Positions 1 through 11,655 of a stretch of DNA of 64,000 nt are shown here, piece after piece (position 1 is the first letter of the stretch; each line of letters begins with the position of its first letter). Below the pieces are notes generated by a model. That model was not told where the DNA came from, ran no database searches, and saw only the letters and a program-made list of their open reading frames with translations. This DNA is from Alisma plantago-aquatica (taxonomy: Eukaryota; Streptophyta; Magnoliopsida; Alismatales; Alismataceae), in NCBI GenBank assembly GCA_963693085.1, contig OY856409.1:237514558-237578557 (forward strand), read 5' to 3'. The translations under genes were made by a program, and so were the position numbers.

Positions 1-2060
1 TTTTATGGAGTACTCTGAGTCTTCCCTTAATACTCGACCCCTGACATGGTGGATCACTCCTCAATGTATTTATGACTAAGATTTTATACTATGATGATGT
101 GTATAACAAATATGTTCCAAGTAAACATTTTGATATTTAATACATGTTATGGCTTGAGGTCATGATGGATCCATGAATAGACACATGATCATGAAATGGA
201 TGTGATGGATCCTTTCCTTATTTAGATGAGATGTATGCTTAGTGTACGTTGATTGTTGCGGTTGATATATTAGATTTGGTTTTCAGTTTTTGTTGTGTTT
301 TATCACATGGCTACTTAGCTTTGTGGTATGCTAAGGTGGTGACTTGTGGGTCGGGTGCCACAAGTAGGATAAAACTTTTCTTGACAACTGTTAGATATGC
401 TAGATGATAGCCCAAGTTTGTATTTTGGGGGTTCGAAAGGATCTGCATATATAGAAAACCTTAAGGGTATCAGTAGGTATACATTAGGAGTGTTATGGTT
501 GGTTAAGTGTGGAAGTAGTCGTTATAGTTGGATAGATAGTGAAGGACAAATGGGTAGCTGCTGTAGTCGATATTTTTTGCAGAATTCTTGGTCTATCAAA
601 ACTATACTTCAACCATATGGGATCTCGTTTGACAGAATAGTCCGATTATGAATTATAAGTCTTACCTAGAAACAAAATACTGTAACAGAATATAAATTTT
701 GAGATTGGAGCTAAATAACATACCTAAATTGTTGGAAAGCTTTTATCGTGTTTTGTAAGATTGTATCATGCGTATGTAACTTGGTTTGCCCACTTGCCCT
801 CACATGAATATTAAGGGCATGTATGTTTAGGACATGTGTAGATTGCAACCCATCAAAGTGTGAGACATGTGTCCAACGTTAGACGTAGTTACTCTGGATT
901 TATTTGCATTGCCGGTGAGACAATGAGAGACACGGTTGTGGCAGCATGCCCAACTGTTCGCAACACACCAGATTTTGTAAAATCCGCAAAGCCGCTGTAC
1001 AAGATCTCACCCCCACCGTTACAGGTACGTAGCATCACTCTGCCCTACAGCACCATAGAAATGATACACCAAACAAAGACAGTATATTCAGTGATCTCCA
1101 ACTACATCGTACCAAATTAAACTGAAAACATTTAATAATTCAGAATCCTGATACTCTATATGTAGATTGTGGATCATATTAGTAGCTTATGGTAGTTGAT
1201 CAATCGGATATAGCATGCATTCATTCCTGTAGATGTAAGTTACTCAAGAATTACACCAGTTTTCGTGGTACTCAAAACTAACGGCTTCGTTCCTGTCGTG
1301 AACTTGTTTACATGCTTTGCCACTCATCCGACAGCTGGAAGATTTCCAGCACCTTTCTTCAATTCCAATTACGATTTTGGTTCCCGTACTTTACAATTCA
1401 TAAGACTGCACCTTAATTCATCCTACCAGACGCCCCGATTCTCGTCAATGATTGCACAGTATTTTGGGTCTGGGTTCTCCTTCGTCGGGTCACTGAACCG
1501 GCCCAAGTCATGCTGGTTTTCGTTTTGCCAACCCTACCACTTATGTATTAGACGGGGGTCTTTGCCCGAGATATATATTTATGGATACGCGTCGCCTCAA
1601 GCGGAAGCTTGACGCAATCTCTGGGTCAAAGGAGGATTCTAAGGTAGCCCCCAGCCCTTTGACAATGACAACGGCGACAAGGTGGTGCTCAACAATAGGA
1701 AATAGGAATCCGTGGGCTACTTTACTAGAATCCAGATTTAATAGCTCTCGATCAGAGAGGAAAATAGTATTTGCTTTCCTAAATTCGCTTTCATAAACAA
1801 TGCCGACCTACAACCGCGCTGTTTTGGGTGGTGTGAGGATGAGGGTGTTGAGAATAATAATCAAATCTAAATCTTTTTGAATAATGTTGATGTTGACTCC
1901 TGTGATGCCGGATTTGCGCGTGTGGCGACAAGAACACAAGGCCGCTAGTTCCGGTCTTCTCGGTCGGTAGGCAACCACAATCCTACTCGTCCGCGTGGCG
2001 TAAGGCCAAGACAAAGCACACGCTAGATTTCACCATCAAGGCCTGCTTTTCGTTAACCTA
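1..2060. other. Unassigned AT-rich sequence, no gene seen
   Basis: No reading frame here resembles a known protein and the open frames are short and on conflicting strands. The first 380 bases have the texture of a gypsy LTR (runs of ATGATG and a GTGGGTCGGGTGCCAC stretch at about 345-360), but no LTR partner, primer site or terminus is visible, so this is only a suspicion. Confidence 0.4.
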
Positions 2061-2154
2061 TTTGGTAGGGTGTAGTCCGACCACAAAGTGCGTGTTTGAT
2101 GTACATTTTTACATTGCGAACTCACATAATTACACCCTACTACACCCAACCAAA
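2061..2154. mobile_element. Small MITE-like inverted repeat
   Basis: The 16-base arm at 2061-2076 (TTTGGTAGGGTGTAGT) matches the reverse complement of 2139-2154 at 15 of 16 positions, giving a 94-bp unit with no coding capacity. The TTTGG...CCAAA ends and small size fit a non-autonomous DNA transposon remnant. No target duplication could be fixed, so the family is unknown. Confidence 0.35.
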
Positions 2155-2180
2155 CTAGCCCTAAATAATTTCGAAAAGAC

Positions 2181-2336
2181 TGAATAGGATTGATTTTCCA
2201 ATGGGATTTTTTCATCAAGTATTAGGGCCCGCCGATTATTCTTTGCCCATCTGATATGACTGAATAGGATTGATTTTCCAATGGGATTTTTTCATCAAGT
2301 ATCAGGGCCCGCCGATTATTCTTTGCCCATATGATA
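2181..2336. repeat. Tandem duplication, 80-bp period
   Basis: A unit starting TGAATAGGATTGATTTTCC at 2181 repeats at 2261 with only a few changes, so the duplication is recent. Non-coding. Confidence 0.9.
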
Positions 2337-3132
2337 TCTCTCGTCGTTTTCGATGTACCATTATTCTGTAACTCCAAATGAAGGTGTTGTGTTCACATCT
2401 TCGAGGCACGAAGACATTCTTTCTCCAAATTTTATTTCTTTGTTTCTCTTTCTTTTTCTTCTTGTGCTAGGTGAGCCGACTTGGAAACTTTCTCTATTTG
2501 AGGGTTAGTTTGCTTCTCTCTTGAAACAACGCCTCGACGGTAGAATCCAACAAGAACCATGGGAGGCGGCCACGTTGTTTGATGCATACAGTTCCTTTTT
2601 TATATAAAATATCATTCATTCATATTAGTAGAGAAAGCACAACGATATTCCGTAAAAATGCATGAAAGTGCGCGTTTGGTTGTCAGCATTAATTTGGTGT
2701 GAAGGATGGGAAATTTATTATCCTCTTGGGCTACGGATCCTACACACGGGTTATCAGATGGGGGTAATGCTACATACAATCATCTCTATACCCGTCTACA
2801 CCTATTTCACACGGGTTATCAGATGGGGGTAATGCTACATACAATCATCTCTATACCCGTCTACACCTATTTTCTCGAAAGTCCGCAAAAGTCTGTCACA
2901 ACCGTTTTCTTTAACGTGAATTAACTTCATAGAAATTAACTTCGTGCAGAAGCCGAAAAGTCTCAAATTAACTCCTCTCTCCAATCTCATTTCATCCCAC
3001 ATCGTTCCCGCACTAGTACAGTCCGTCTGACAACCACATTCCATCCCACCAACGTTCCCACACTAGTACAATAAATACAATTCTCAACTCTCGCCAATCT
3101 TGTCGGTTCACTTCGTTTGTGCTAGAGCTGAG
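2337..3132. other. Non-coding flank of the copia insertion
   Basis: No gene seen. It holds the 65-bp tandem duplication listed separately and a shorter repeat of a GTTCCCxCACTAGTACA-type segment at about 2994-3023 and 3043-3071. The last five bases, CTGAG (3128-3132), are the candidate target-site copy of the copia element that follows; the other copy is lost because the element is truncated. Confidence 0.5.
2743..2872. repeat. Tandem duplication, 65-bp period
   Basis: CACACGGGTTATCAGATGGG at 2743 recurs at 2808 with the following bases practically identical. The near identity points to a recent duplication. Confidence 0.9.
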
Positions 3133-4220
3133 TGTTGATAATATTTGTAATTGTCGTTCATGCAACAGCGACAGGTGCAAAGTAATTAACAGTCCACGCA
3201 GATCCAAAATAAGAATCAAAGAACAAACAAAGCAGGAGAACAGAAAACAAGAGTTAGATTTGCAAACCAGATCGTTCGTTTCAACGAACGTGTTACTTAA
3301 AGAAATCAGTGCCCGACAATCCTCGCGGATAGGCACCGTTCTCCCAGTCGTGATCCGGCACGAACCTGCAACTTGCACGTCTCGCTCGTGCTCGACGTAG
3401 TCGCGTTGCACTGCTACCAGTGCAGCACAGCAACCGCAGGAACCACTGCCTGACAGTTGTGTCGGTGAAGGGAAGGAGAAGTCACGCTTCGCAAAGGAGA
3501 ACGACTCCACGAAGCGACTCAAGGGACGACAACTATTGCACTCGGGATTAGGGCTCTCAAAACACACGGCGACAGAAGATTGTTTTCAGTGTGTTTAACC
3601 CTAATTACCGGATGCGTATATATAGCCACGCACGTCCCTAATCCTATTCCCAGTAAGACGCAAACACTCGGTTGCTCTTGTACACAATACAGAATAATCC
3701 GTAAAAGAGAAACACTTTCTAATTAGGATTAAGAAATCCGAATAAGAAAGCAACAATTAATTACACGAGTAATTAATTACTTAGTTGTATCCTAGTGCAA
3801 AAAGAAGACGGAAGACAGAAGACATTATCCACAATCCACAATCCACAAGCCACAAGCTCGAGCCCGGCCCGGCCAGGCCAGGTCAGGCGTGGCGTGGCGC
3901 GCACGCGTGCGTGCGTGTGTTGTGATGTGGCAATCCCACCCACCAAGGAGGTGAGCATACCTCCCTCCTAGGACTCCTTTGGACACTAGTGCCCCATGTA
4001 ATCCTACATATGAGGACCACAAAAGTTCTAGGTGTGAGCAATATGGGATAAAACTTCTTTGCCATTTGTACTAGAAATAACACTACATTCTCACATGTAC
4101 TTGCTGCACTACATTGGGCTTAACCCATGCTAAATAAGTGATTACTACAGTAACGTAGCTACAGTAACGAACTGCTACAGTAACGTAATTAGCTACAGTA
4201 ACGTAATCATTTATCTAACA
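3133..4220 (-). repeat. 3' LTR of copia element 1
   Basis: On the minus strand it starts TGTTAGATAA at 4220 and ends TTATCAACA at 3133, a proper TG...CA LTR with short inverted ends, 1088 bp. The purine tract lies directly outside at 4221-4235. Near its start are four copies of CTACAGTAACG (plus-strand positions 4145, 4159, 4175, 4193), and a GC-rich CGTGCG run sits at about 3893-3920. Open frames inside it, such as a 184-codon one at 3013-3567, are shadows of LTR sequence. Confidence 0.88.
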
Positions 4221-4235
4221 ATCCCCCACAAAGTC
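4221..4235 (-). promoter_or_regulatory. Polypurine tract of copia element 1
   Basis: The minus strand reads GACTTTGTGGGGGAT immediately before the LTR start. This is the plus-strand DNA priming site of a copia element; the decayed relative has the same tract at 13329-13343. Confidence 0.85.
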
Positions 4236-4771
4236 TAATGTGTAGTGTGCTCTACCATTCAGTCCTCCATACTGTGCTTTCAACAGATACCTTTCGGTTT
4301 GAATCTACCTGAGTTATCCAACTGTGACCCCCGTAGGAACTAGGTGAACAAAAGTCTTGAACCTGAACCTTGGGTACAAGAGTATAGGTTGGTAACAACA
4401 CAATAAAGACATGGTAGTAAAGAAAAATAAAGCATTAAGGCCATGCATACAAAATTTTATATCATGATTGATAACAGAGAACAACCCAATTCTCTTGTTG
4501 CGGCCTACACAACATCAATCACTTAGCTGGAGTCTCTAAGGATGTACTGCTAACATCCTGTCCTTAGACTTGAAACCATTAAGAGACTACTCTCTTACTA
4601 ACTTGCAGTCATGAAACTAACAGGTTTCCAGGAGATAGACACACAGATGTTAGAAGCATCAAACAAGAATACATAGTGCCATCTGATTTACCCGACAACT
4701 TTTTATTACCACATTGAACCCAATTTGTGGGATCTCCACTCTTTTGGGTTGCGTTGCTACTGCCTGCAAAT
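4236..4771 (-). other. 3' untranslated region of copia element 1
   Basis: Sequence between the RNase H stop and the purine tract. It is non-coding but conserved with 12800-13330 of copia element 2 in the same relative place, including a quasi-palindrome at 4579-4602 (TTAAGAGACTACTCTCTTA). Confidence 0.7.
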
Positions 4772-5815
4772 CTATAGGGGTTTCAGTCCCATCCCCAACC
4801 TGGATTTTTCCACTAAAGCCAAGGTAAGACCTTTAGTGAAAGGATTAGCTGTATTATCTTTGGTACCGACGTAGTCCACAACCATGACCCCATTAGACAC
4901 TAATTCCCTTACAGATTTCAATCTGACTTGGATGTGTCTACGCTGTTTTTGATTGTACTTAGAACTCTTTATCTTAGCAATAGTTGTAGTGTTGTCACAG
5001 TGAACTGAAATTGCAGGAAGCGGCTTCATTACCATAGGTAAACTGGACATAAGTCCATGTAGCCATTCAGCTTCCAATCCAATTTCATCTAAAGCACACA
5101 ACTCTGCTTCAAAAGTGGACTGAGACAATATGGTTTGTTTCTTAGACCTCCAGGAAACAGCTCCTCCTCCCAACAGGAATACATATCCTGAGACACCATT
5201 ACTCCCAGAATTCACGGCAATCCAGCTTGCATCACTATATCCTTCGACTACGGAAGGATGTTTACCATAATGCAGCCCAAGGGAGTGTGTTCCCTTGATA
5301 TACCTCAGAACTCTGTCAAGAGCTTCCCAATGGGTCTTGTCGGGACAACTGGTGTATCTACTTAACTTGTTCACGACAAACACAATGTCTGGACGTGTAC
5401 AGTTCATAAGATACATCAAACTTCTGATAACCTGAGAGTATCGTAATTGAGACACTGGAACCCCAGTCTCATTCTTGAACAAGTGCTTGGATGAATCATA
5501 TGGAGTCTTAATAGGTTTACGTGATGTGTACTCAAACCTCTCCAGTATCTTCTCAACATAGTGAGACTGAGAGAGAGTTATACCATCAGTAGACCTTATG
5601 ATTTTAAGCCCTAAAATCACATCAGCGACACCCATATCTTTCATCTCAAACTTGCTACACAAGAATGACTTTGTCTCTTTTACTACTTTCATATTGGAAC
5701 CAAAAAGCAGGATATCATCGACATATAAGCATAACAAAATGAATCCATTATTGACAATCTTACAGTAGAGACACTTATCAAATTCATTAGAAATAAAGCC
5801 AAATGATGATATCAC
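4772..5815 (-). pseudogene. copia RT C-terminal half and RNase H
   Basis: This is the back half of the copia reverse transcriptase plus RNase H, which copy element RNA to DNA and remove the RNA strand in the virus-like particle. The RT active-site box YVDDIL is near residue 31 (plus-strand 5712-5729). The copia landmarks SLMYL, TRPDI, RYIKGT, GYSDASW and SQSTFEAE follow in order, and RNase H continues to the stop at 4772. The frame is open for 347 codons, so this part is well kept. It is separated from the upstream RT part (5837-6202) by a stop and short gap at 5816-5836, so the polyprotein is broken. Not a host gene. Confidence 0.9.
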
Positions 5816-5836
5816 AGAATCAAACTTCTCATGCCA

Positions 5837-6404
5837 TTACTTAGGGCCTTGTTTCAAGCCATATAATGACTTAACAAGTTTACACACTTTGGACTCATTC
5901 CCACGACCCACGAATCCCTCAGGTTGTTCCATATATATATATATATATATATCTTCTTGAAGATCACCGTGTAAAAATGCGGTCTTCAAATCCATCTGAT
6001 GGATATAGAGATTATAAATGGAAGCCAATGCTAGAAGCACTCGGATTGAGGTCATACGAGAAACAGGTGAATAGGTATCAAAATAATATATTCCTTCCCT
6101 GTGTGTGTAACCCTTAGCAACTAACCTTGCCTTATACTTATTGATTGTCCCGTCTGCATTAAGTTTCTTCTTAAAAATCCATTTCAACCAACTGCAGAAC
6201 AACCAGGAGGCAAATCCACCAATTCACAAGTTCCATTCGAGAGAATTGATCAGATTTCATCATTAATGGCTTCTTTCCAAAACTTAGCTTCTGGAGATTC
6301 CATAGCTTGTTTGAAAGTAACAGGATCATCCTCAACATTCTAAGTAAGAAACTCACTTCCAAAGTCTTTGTATGTCCTAGCCCGTTTACTTCTCCTTGGT
6401 TCAA
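5837..6404 (-). pseudogene. copia RT N-terminal half, broken
   Basis: Two overlapping frames (5837-6202 and 6171-6404) together cover the linker and the first half of RT. The signature KARLVAKGYTHREGI is followed by DTYSPVSR, DLKTAFLHGDL and SLYGLKQG, the usual copia RT series. A frameshift near 6175-6200 separates the two frames and a TAA after LKQGPK ends the second. Inside, plus-strand 5930-5953 is an (AT)n run that stays in frame and adds extra Ile-Tyr pairs just before the MEQPEGFV motif. The catalytic YVDD lies in the next fragment. Confidence 0.85.
5930..5953. repeat. (AT)n microsatellite inside RT coding sequence
   Basis: About 12 AT repeats within the RT frame, coding alternating Ile and Tyr on the minus strand. 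The related element 2 has a longer (AT)n at the same protein position (11604-11639). Confidence 0.9.
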
Positions 6405-6854
6405 CTATTTCTTCATAATCATCCGATTCAGAAATAGCTTGTTCTGATTCGGCCCCACATTTTTCATCCTTTCCACGTGCTCGGGAATGGAACTTGTGGT
6501 AAATGAATCTTCTTGAGAAACTTCATTGGGCACACCAGTTTTCATAGGAAACACATCCTCAAAGAATGTTGCATCACGTAATTCTACAATTGTATTGACC
6601 TCAATGCCAGAGATATCTGATTTTACAATCAGGAATCTGTAAGCATAGCTTGTCTCTACATAACCCAAGAATATGGCATCAACCGTTTTCGGTCCTAATT
6701 TCTTCCTTTTGTGTTCAGGGACAAGTACCTTTGCAAGGCACCCCCACACTCGAAGATATTTAATACTTGGTTTCCTTCCTCTCCACAACTCAAACGGACT
6801 ACTTTCTAAATGTTTATGGGGAACTCTATTCAAAATATGGCAAGCCATATTCAA
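6405..6854 (-). pseudogene. copia integrase C-terminal region
   Basis: A 149-codon frame continuing the integrase after its core. It begins NMACHILNRVPHK and carries SPFELWRGRKPS and FRVWG-like LRVWGCLAKV, then YRFLIVKSD and FFEDVFPMK, standard copia integrase tail motifs. It is separated from 6864-8003 only by a stop codon near 6855-6863, so a single nonsense change splits the integrase. The same segment can be followed in element 2 at about 10820-11040. Confidence 0.85.
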
Positions 6855-6863
6855 AGTTTCCCC

Positions 6864-8003
6864 TCACATAAAGTTGGGTAATACAGATGTTTGGAGTAAG
6901 GTATTTACCATATCTATTAAGGTTCGGTTTTTACGTTCAGCTATCCCATTTGATTGTGGTGAATAAGGAGCAGTGACCTCATGAACTATACCATGTAATT
7001 GGCAAAATTCCAAAAACAAGTTCGAGGTATACTCTCCTCCCCTATCATACCTTAATTGCTTAAGTACTTTACCAATTTGAGTTTCAGCTTCTTTCTTATA
7101 AATTTGAAATTTATCCAATACCTCATCTTTACTTCTAAGTAAGAATACATAACAATATCTACTCGCATCGTCAATAAAAGTTATAAAATAACGCTTTTGA
7201 TCTCTCGTAGAAACACCATTAAATTCACAGATATCTGTATGAACTAAATCCAAAATTTCTGAATTCTTATTCACAGAATGAAAAGGCTTCCTAGGCAATT
7301 TAGCTTGTACATAGATTTCACATTTATTGTTGCTAATTTTAGATTTAGGGATCAAATCTAGATTCATCATACGCTTCATTGAGGCAGCATTAACATGTCC
7401 CAAACGTGAATGCCATACATCGAATGAAACAAGATTCATGCAAACAGAACTATAATCATTCAAATTTAAAATGAAATTTGAAACATGTTCAACATGAATC
7501 TTAAACAAGTTCTCCACATCACATAAATACCCCTTGCCAAAAAACAAAGAATCACGAAAGTGTGTAATAATAGCCTTATTACATTTACAGTCTACTCTAT
7601 AACATTCTCTAACTAATATGACGCCACTAAGGATATTACGTCGAATGGTTGGAACATGTCTGACCCTATTAAGAGTCAAAACCTTCCCCGAAGGGAACTT
7701 CAAGTCCACCCGTCCTTCACCTTTGACTTCTGCAAAGCTGGAATCGCCCAAAGTCACGGACCGACCTCGAGAGGCCTGATAAGACACAAACAGGGATTTA
7801 TCAGTACACACATGTACATTAGCCCCAGTGTCAATTATCCAATAAAGTGATTCAAAATTAGAAAGGATTTCAGGTTTAATAGACACCCCATCATTGAGGT
7901 TCAAGGATGTAGTCATCATGTTGACCACAGCCTCCTCAGTTGCAGATGCGGTAGCGTTCTTTGCCTTCTTAGTAGGACAATCCTTATTCCAGAGGCCATC
8001 CAT
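6864..8003 (-). pseudogene. copia gag end, protease and integrase core
   Basis: A 379-codon frame. The first residues (NKDCPTKKAKN) look like the tail of a gag CCHC knuckle. The aspartic protease active site WIIDTGANVHVCTD lies near residue 55. The GAG-pre-integrase segment WHSRLGHVNAASMKRM follows near 200. The zinc-binding site reads CEIY where most copia proteins have CxxC, so one zinc ligand seems lost. The integrase core has D at DLVHTDICEF, D at ITFIDDASRY and E at QSNGIAERKNRT, the D-D-E set that joins the DNA ends to the target. The first ATG is arbitrary: upstream gag is deleted. Confidence 0.9.
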
Positions 8004-8013
8004 CGTGAAATGT

Positions 8014-8034
8014 TAGTATCGTAAGAGAGTAGTC
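8014..8034 (+). repeat. Fragment of copia 3' untranslated region at the junction
   Basis: GTTAGTATCGTAAGAGAGTAGTCTCTTAA (shown here only by its core TAAGAGAGTAGTCTCTTAA) matches the reverse complement of 4579-4602 and the plus strand of 12965-12985. It marks where minus-strand element 1 stops and plus-strand element-2-like sequence starts. Confidence 0.6.
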
Positions 8035-8820
8035 TCTTAACGGAAAAGACATGTACGTTTCGTGTACAAGAGTGATCGAGTGACCGTGTCCGTCTAGGAT
8101 TAGGATGTGGGGCGTGAAAGGGTTATAAAAAGGGAAACATGTCAATAGAGTTGGACACACAATGAATTCAGTCTCTCTCTGCATAATGCACAGCCGTCAG
8201 GCACCGTTTGTAAGAGACGAGAGATGTGTCCTCTTGATGGAGTGTTTATCTTCTTTCCCATCGCCCATGTGAATTGTTGCTTTGTGGAGACTTGTCTTCG
8301 GAATGAAGCGAGTATTAAGAAAAGTTGTCTCATGGAGATCCTTCTCTTGAATGAGACAAACAATGTCGTCCTTCTATTCCTTTGATACGATCTGTCTGGG
8401 TGATGGTACCTACGTTCGCTGGGCTGCACTGGTGGTGCAAAAATTTGGCGTTAAATTGACGTACTGAAAGAGCGACGTTAAAGGCAACTAGACATGCGGA
8501 GCAACTTGACGTCAAGCGTTAGAAAGATGAGCCAAGGATATAGACTTTGTTGCATTCTTAATGACTGGATGGACTGCAAGAACATCGCTTATCTGAAGGA
8601 TTGCAAGGCAATGATTTCCTTAAGTATATATATATATATGTAAATATACATATCTTGTTTCTCAAGAGGACGATCCGGTCAGGAGTTTCTTACTCTTTTA
8701 TTTATGTTCTCCTACAATGTTTTATTCTTGTATATCTTATCTTGATCTACCTGCAATTGTTAATTTTTCGCAACTGTTTATTGTTGCATGTAACGGCGTT
8801 TACATCTAAATTATCTAACA
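8033..8820 (+). repeat. Truncated LTR of copia element 2 type
   Basis: It matches 13695-14464 throughout, including the GTGTACAAGAGTGATCGAGT segment, and ends in the same TTATCTAACA at 8820. The first 350 bp of the LTR are missing. It could be the remaining part of element 2's 5' LTR or, because 3'-UTR-like sequence precedes it, the 3' LTR of a third copy. No primer-binding site follows it. Confidence 0.8.
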
Positions 8821-9314
8821 TTCTTAAAGAAATCATTCTTTGTCGTTAATTAACAATGTAGATCATGGTACGTGCGCTAGAATTAACAATAAACATATGC
8901 CTGAAATTTATTGTTTTGAACGTTGTATATTAGCAATGTTGAATATATAATTGGCATAATATATGGGTATGAAGAATAGGAACAACTGAAAATAAATAAA
9001 ACTGATCCCAACAATGTGAGTATTATTTCTAGTTGGAAAAAGGCTGATACGAGATGCCAAGAGTTAATTTTATTTGTGTTAAAAATACAAACTGTATAAT
9101 TTATACTCTTAGCAAGTATTGCTTATTTCCATGACATTGTATAGGGATGGTAGAAATAAAATATAAAACTGACAATAAGGGTACTAAACAGTACTGCGTT
9201 TTAAAGTTTATAATATTTCTAAATATTTTATTTAGTAGAGGTAAATCTATTCTTGAATAAGTAATTAATGTTTTAATTCTTGGTGTACAAAATTTTGTAT
9301 GCATGCATTAAATG
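8821..9314. other. AT-rich sequence after the LTR fragment, no gene seen
   Basis: Position would be leader/gag of copia element 2, but no gag motif and no initiator-Met primer site (TGGTATCAGAGC) can be seen next to 8820. Confidence 0.4.
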
Positions 9315-9732
9315 CTTGAAATTTTGTTGTTATGTCTATAGTTGAGATATTCCTAATATTTTAGGAAGTTGTTTGACATATATCTCAAATACAAAGGAAA
9401 ATGTCAATGAGCGGTCTCATGTTAGACATTAATAAATAAGATGTACACTTGAAAATTTTATTGTTATGTCTATAGTTGAGATATTCATAATATTGTATGA
9501 ATTCGTTTGACATATATCTCAAATATGAAGGAGAATGTCAATGAGCGGTCTCATGTTAGACATTAATAAACAAGATGTACACTTGAAAATTTTATTATTA
9601 TGTCTATAGTTGAGATATTCTTAATATTTTAGGAAGTCATTTGACATATATCTCAAATATAAAGGAGAATGTCAATGAGAGGTCTCATGTTAGACATTAA
9701 TAAACAAGATGTACACCTGAAAGATACAAATG
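9315..9732 (+). repeat. Triple tandem repeat, 134-bp period
   Basis: TATGTCTATAGTTGAGATATT occurs at 9331, 9465 and 9599 (first 20 bases compared), and the whole 134-bp unit including GAGCGGTCTCATGTTAGAC is repeated three times with a few percent change. It lies in the gag-equivalent region of the decayed copia element. Confidence 0.93.
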
Positions 9733-11600
9733 TCAAGTTACATGTTAGTTCTTACCCGACAGTTAATTTTAGTGCTAAGATCAAAGATAAGAAAGTAAAG
9801 ATAGTACATATATCTATGGCTAAGAATAAAGTATGTCCTTTATATACAAAGGATAGAAGGTTGCCACATCTGAAATCAAGGAGATTATAATTAGATAATT
9901 ATTTTCTTGAACCTTAATGATGGGTATGTATCTTTAAAACCTAAAATCTCGATTATTAAATGAGATGGTTTTATAATAGACTGTAAAGTATAATAAGTTA
10001 TTATTACATACCTTCGTGATACTATGTTCTTTAGCAAGTGATATTTGTGTAACATGGAGAACAAGTTTAAGATTCTTACTGAACATATTTCAAATTACAA
10101 TTTAATATTTGAATGAATATAGTTATGTATGCATGAATCTTATTTCATCTAATATATAACAATATTGTTTGAGCATATTTTATTATCTCAATGAAACAAA
10201 TGATGAATCATGAATTCGTTCCAAAATCCGACATTAATTCTGAAAGATGTAAAATATATATGTAAACTAAATTGCCTAGAAGAATTTCTTTTTATAATAA
10301 GAATTCTGAAATTCTAGATTTAGTTCACCATAACATCTGTGAATTTAATGAAGTTACTAATAGGAACTGGAAATTGTTATTTTATAACATATGTGATTTG
10401 TGTAGATATTGTTATGTCATTTTACTTAAAAGTAAAATTGAGACATTAGAAAATTCAATTTTTTTTATGGAAGCTAAAACTCAAACTAGTAAGGTACTTA
10501 AATGATGAAAGTCTGATGCAGAGAAGAACATACCTTGAATTTGTTTGTTGGAATTTTAACACCTCCACCGTGTAGTTCATGATTGTTGATATGTATACAC
10601 CATGGTTTATTGGGATTGTAGAATGTAAAATCTAATTCCTTATTTAAATGGCTAATAACTTTCTCCAGATCTCAAGTTTACTCATACATATGTGGAAGAA
10701 ACTTTGACTATGTCTTGCCAAATTTTGAATAAAGTTTTCCGTAGACATAATAAGAGTAACATGATTGAGTTATTGATCGGGAAAGAATTGTTCCTCTAAT
10801 ATCTTAAAATGTGGGGGCATTTTTACTAAGGTATATGTATCTAAACACAAAATAAAAGAAATTAGAAAAATGGTTGATGACATTTTACTGGGTCATGTAA
10901 AAACAAGTTACACTTTTAGATTTATGATTATAAAATCTGAAATCTTAGGCTATAAGGTCTATACAATTGTGATATTACGTACGACATTCTGTGATAATGT
11001 GTTTCCCATGAAAAATGGGTGTATCTAAAGAAATATCTCATAAAAGATTCATTATACACATGGTATTTTCTCGAGTATGTAGAAAGGATGAGAAATGTGG
11101 GGGGCAACTTAGAATTTGCTATTTCTGAATTTATTGATTCTGATGAAATGGCTGAACAAAGGAGAAGTTAACGTACTAAGATTTTCAAGGATGATAGAAG
11201 TGAGTTTCTCACTTATAATATCGAAGATGATCTTGTTCCTTTCAAAACATGCTATGGATTCTCCAGAAGTTTAGTTTTGGAAGAATTTGTTAACAAAGAA
11301 ATCTTATGAATTCTCTCAAATTAATTGTGGGAATTTATAGATTTGTCTTCTAGTTATTCTAAAGTTATTAGTACATGGATCCTTAAGATGAAAATAAATT
11401 CAGACTGGATAATCAATAATGTACTTTGCTAAGCTAGTTGCTAAGGGTTTTATACTCTGAAGGAATAAAGTATTTTGATACATATTCTATGTTTCCTACA
11501 TGAACACAATCTGAATGCTTAAGGCATTGATTGTCACATATAACCTCATATTCAATAAATGAATGAGAATTATGTATACTTACACGGTATATTCATGAGA

Positions 11601-11655
<55 letters not shown>

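Larger units (their letters stand above)
3133..8013 (-). mobile_element. Ty1/copia retrotransposon, 5'-truncated
   Basis: The order read on the minus strand is gag end, protease, integrase, RT, RNase H, which is the copia order. It is followed by a purine tract and a TG...CA-bounded 3' LTR at 3133-4220. The 5' LTR, primer site and nearly all of gag are missing: the reading frame begins inside what looks like the end of the gag zinc knuckle at 8003, and at about 8014 the sequence changes to material matching the 3' end of the opposite-facing copia element. The element cannot move on its own. Confidence 0.9.

Noticed and set aside
3013..3567. 184-codon minus-strand frame
   Set aside because: Lies across the copia LTR and its flank; no protein features.
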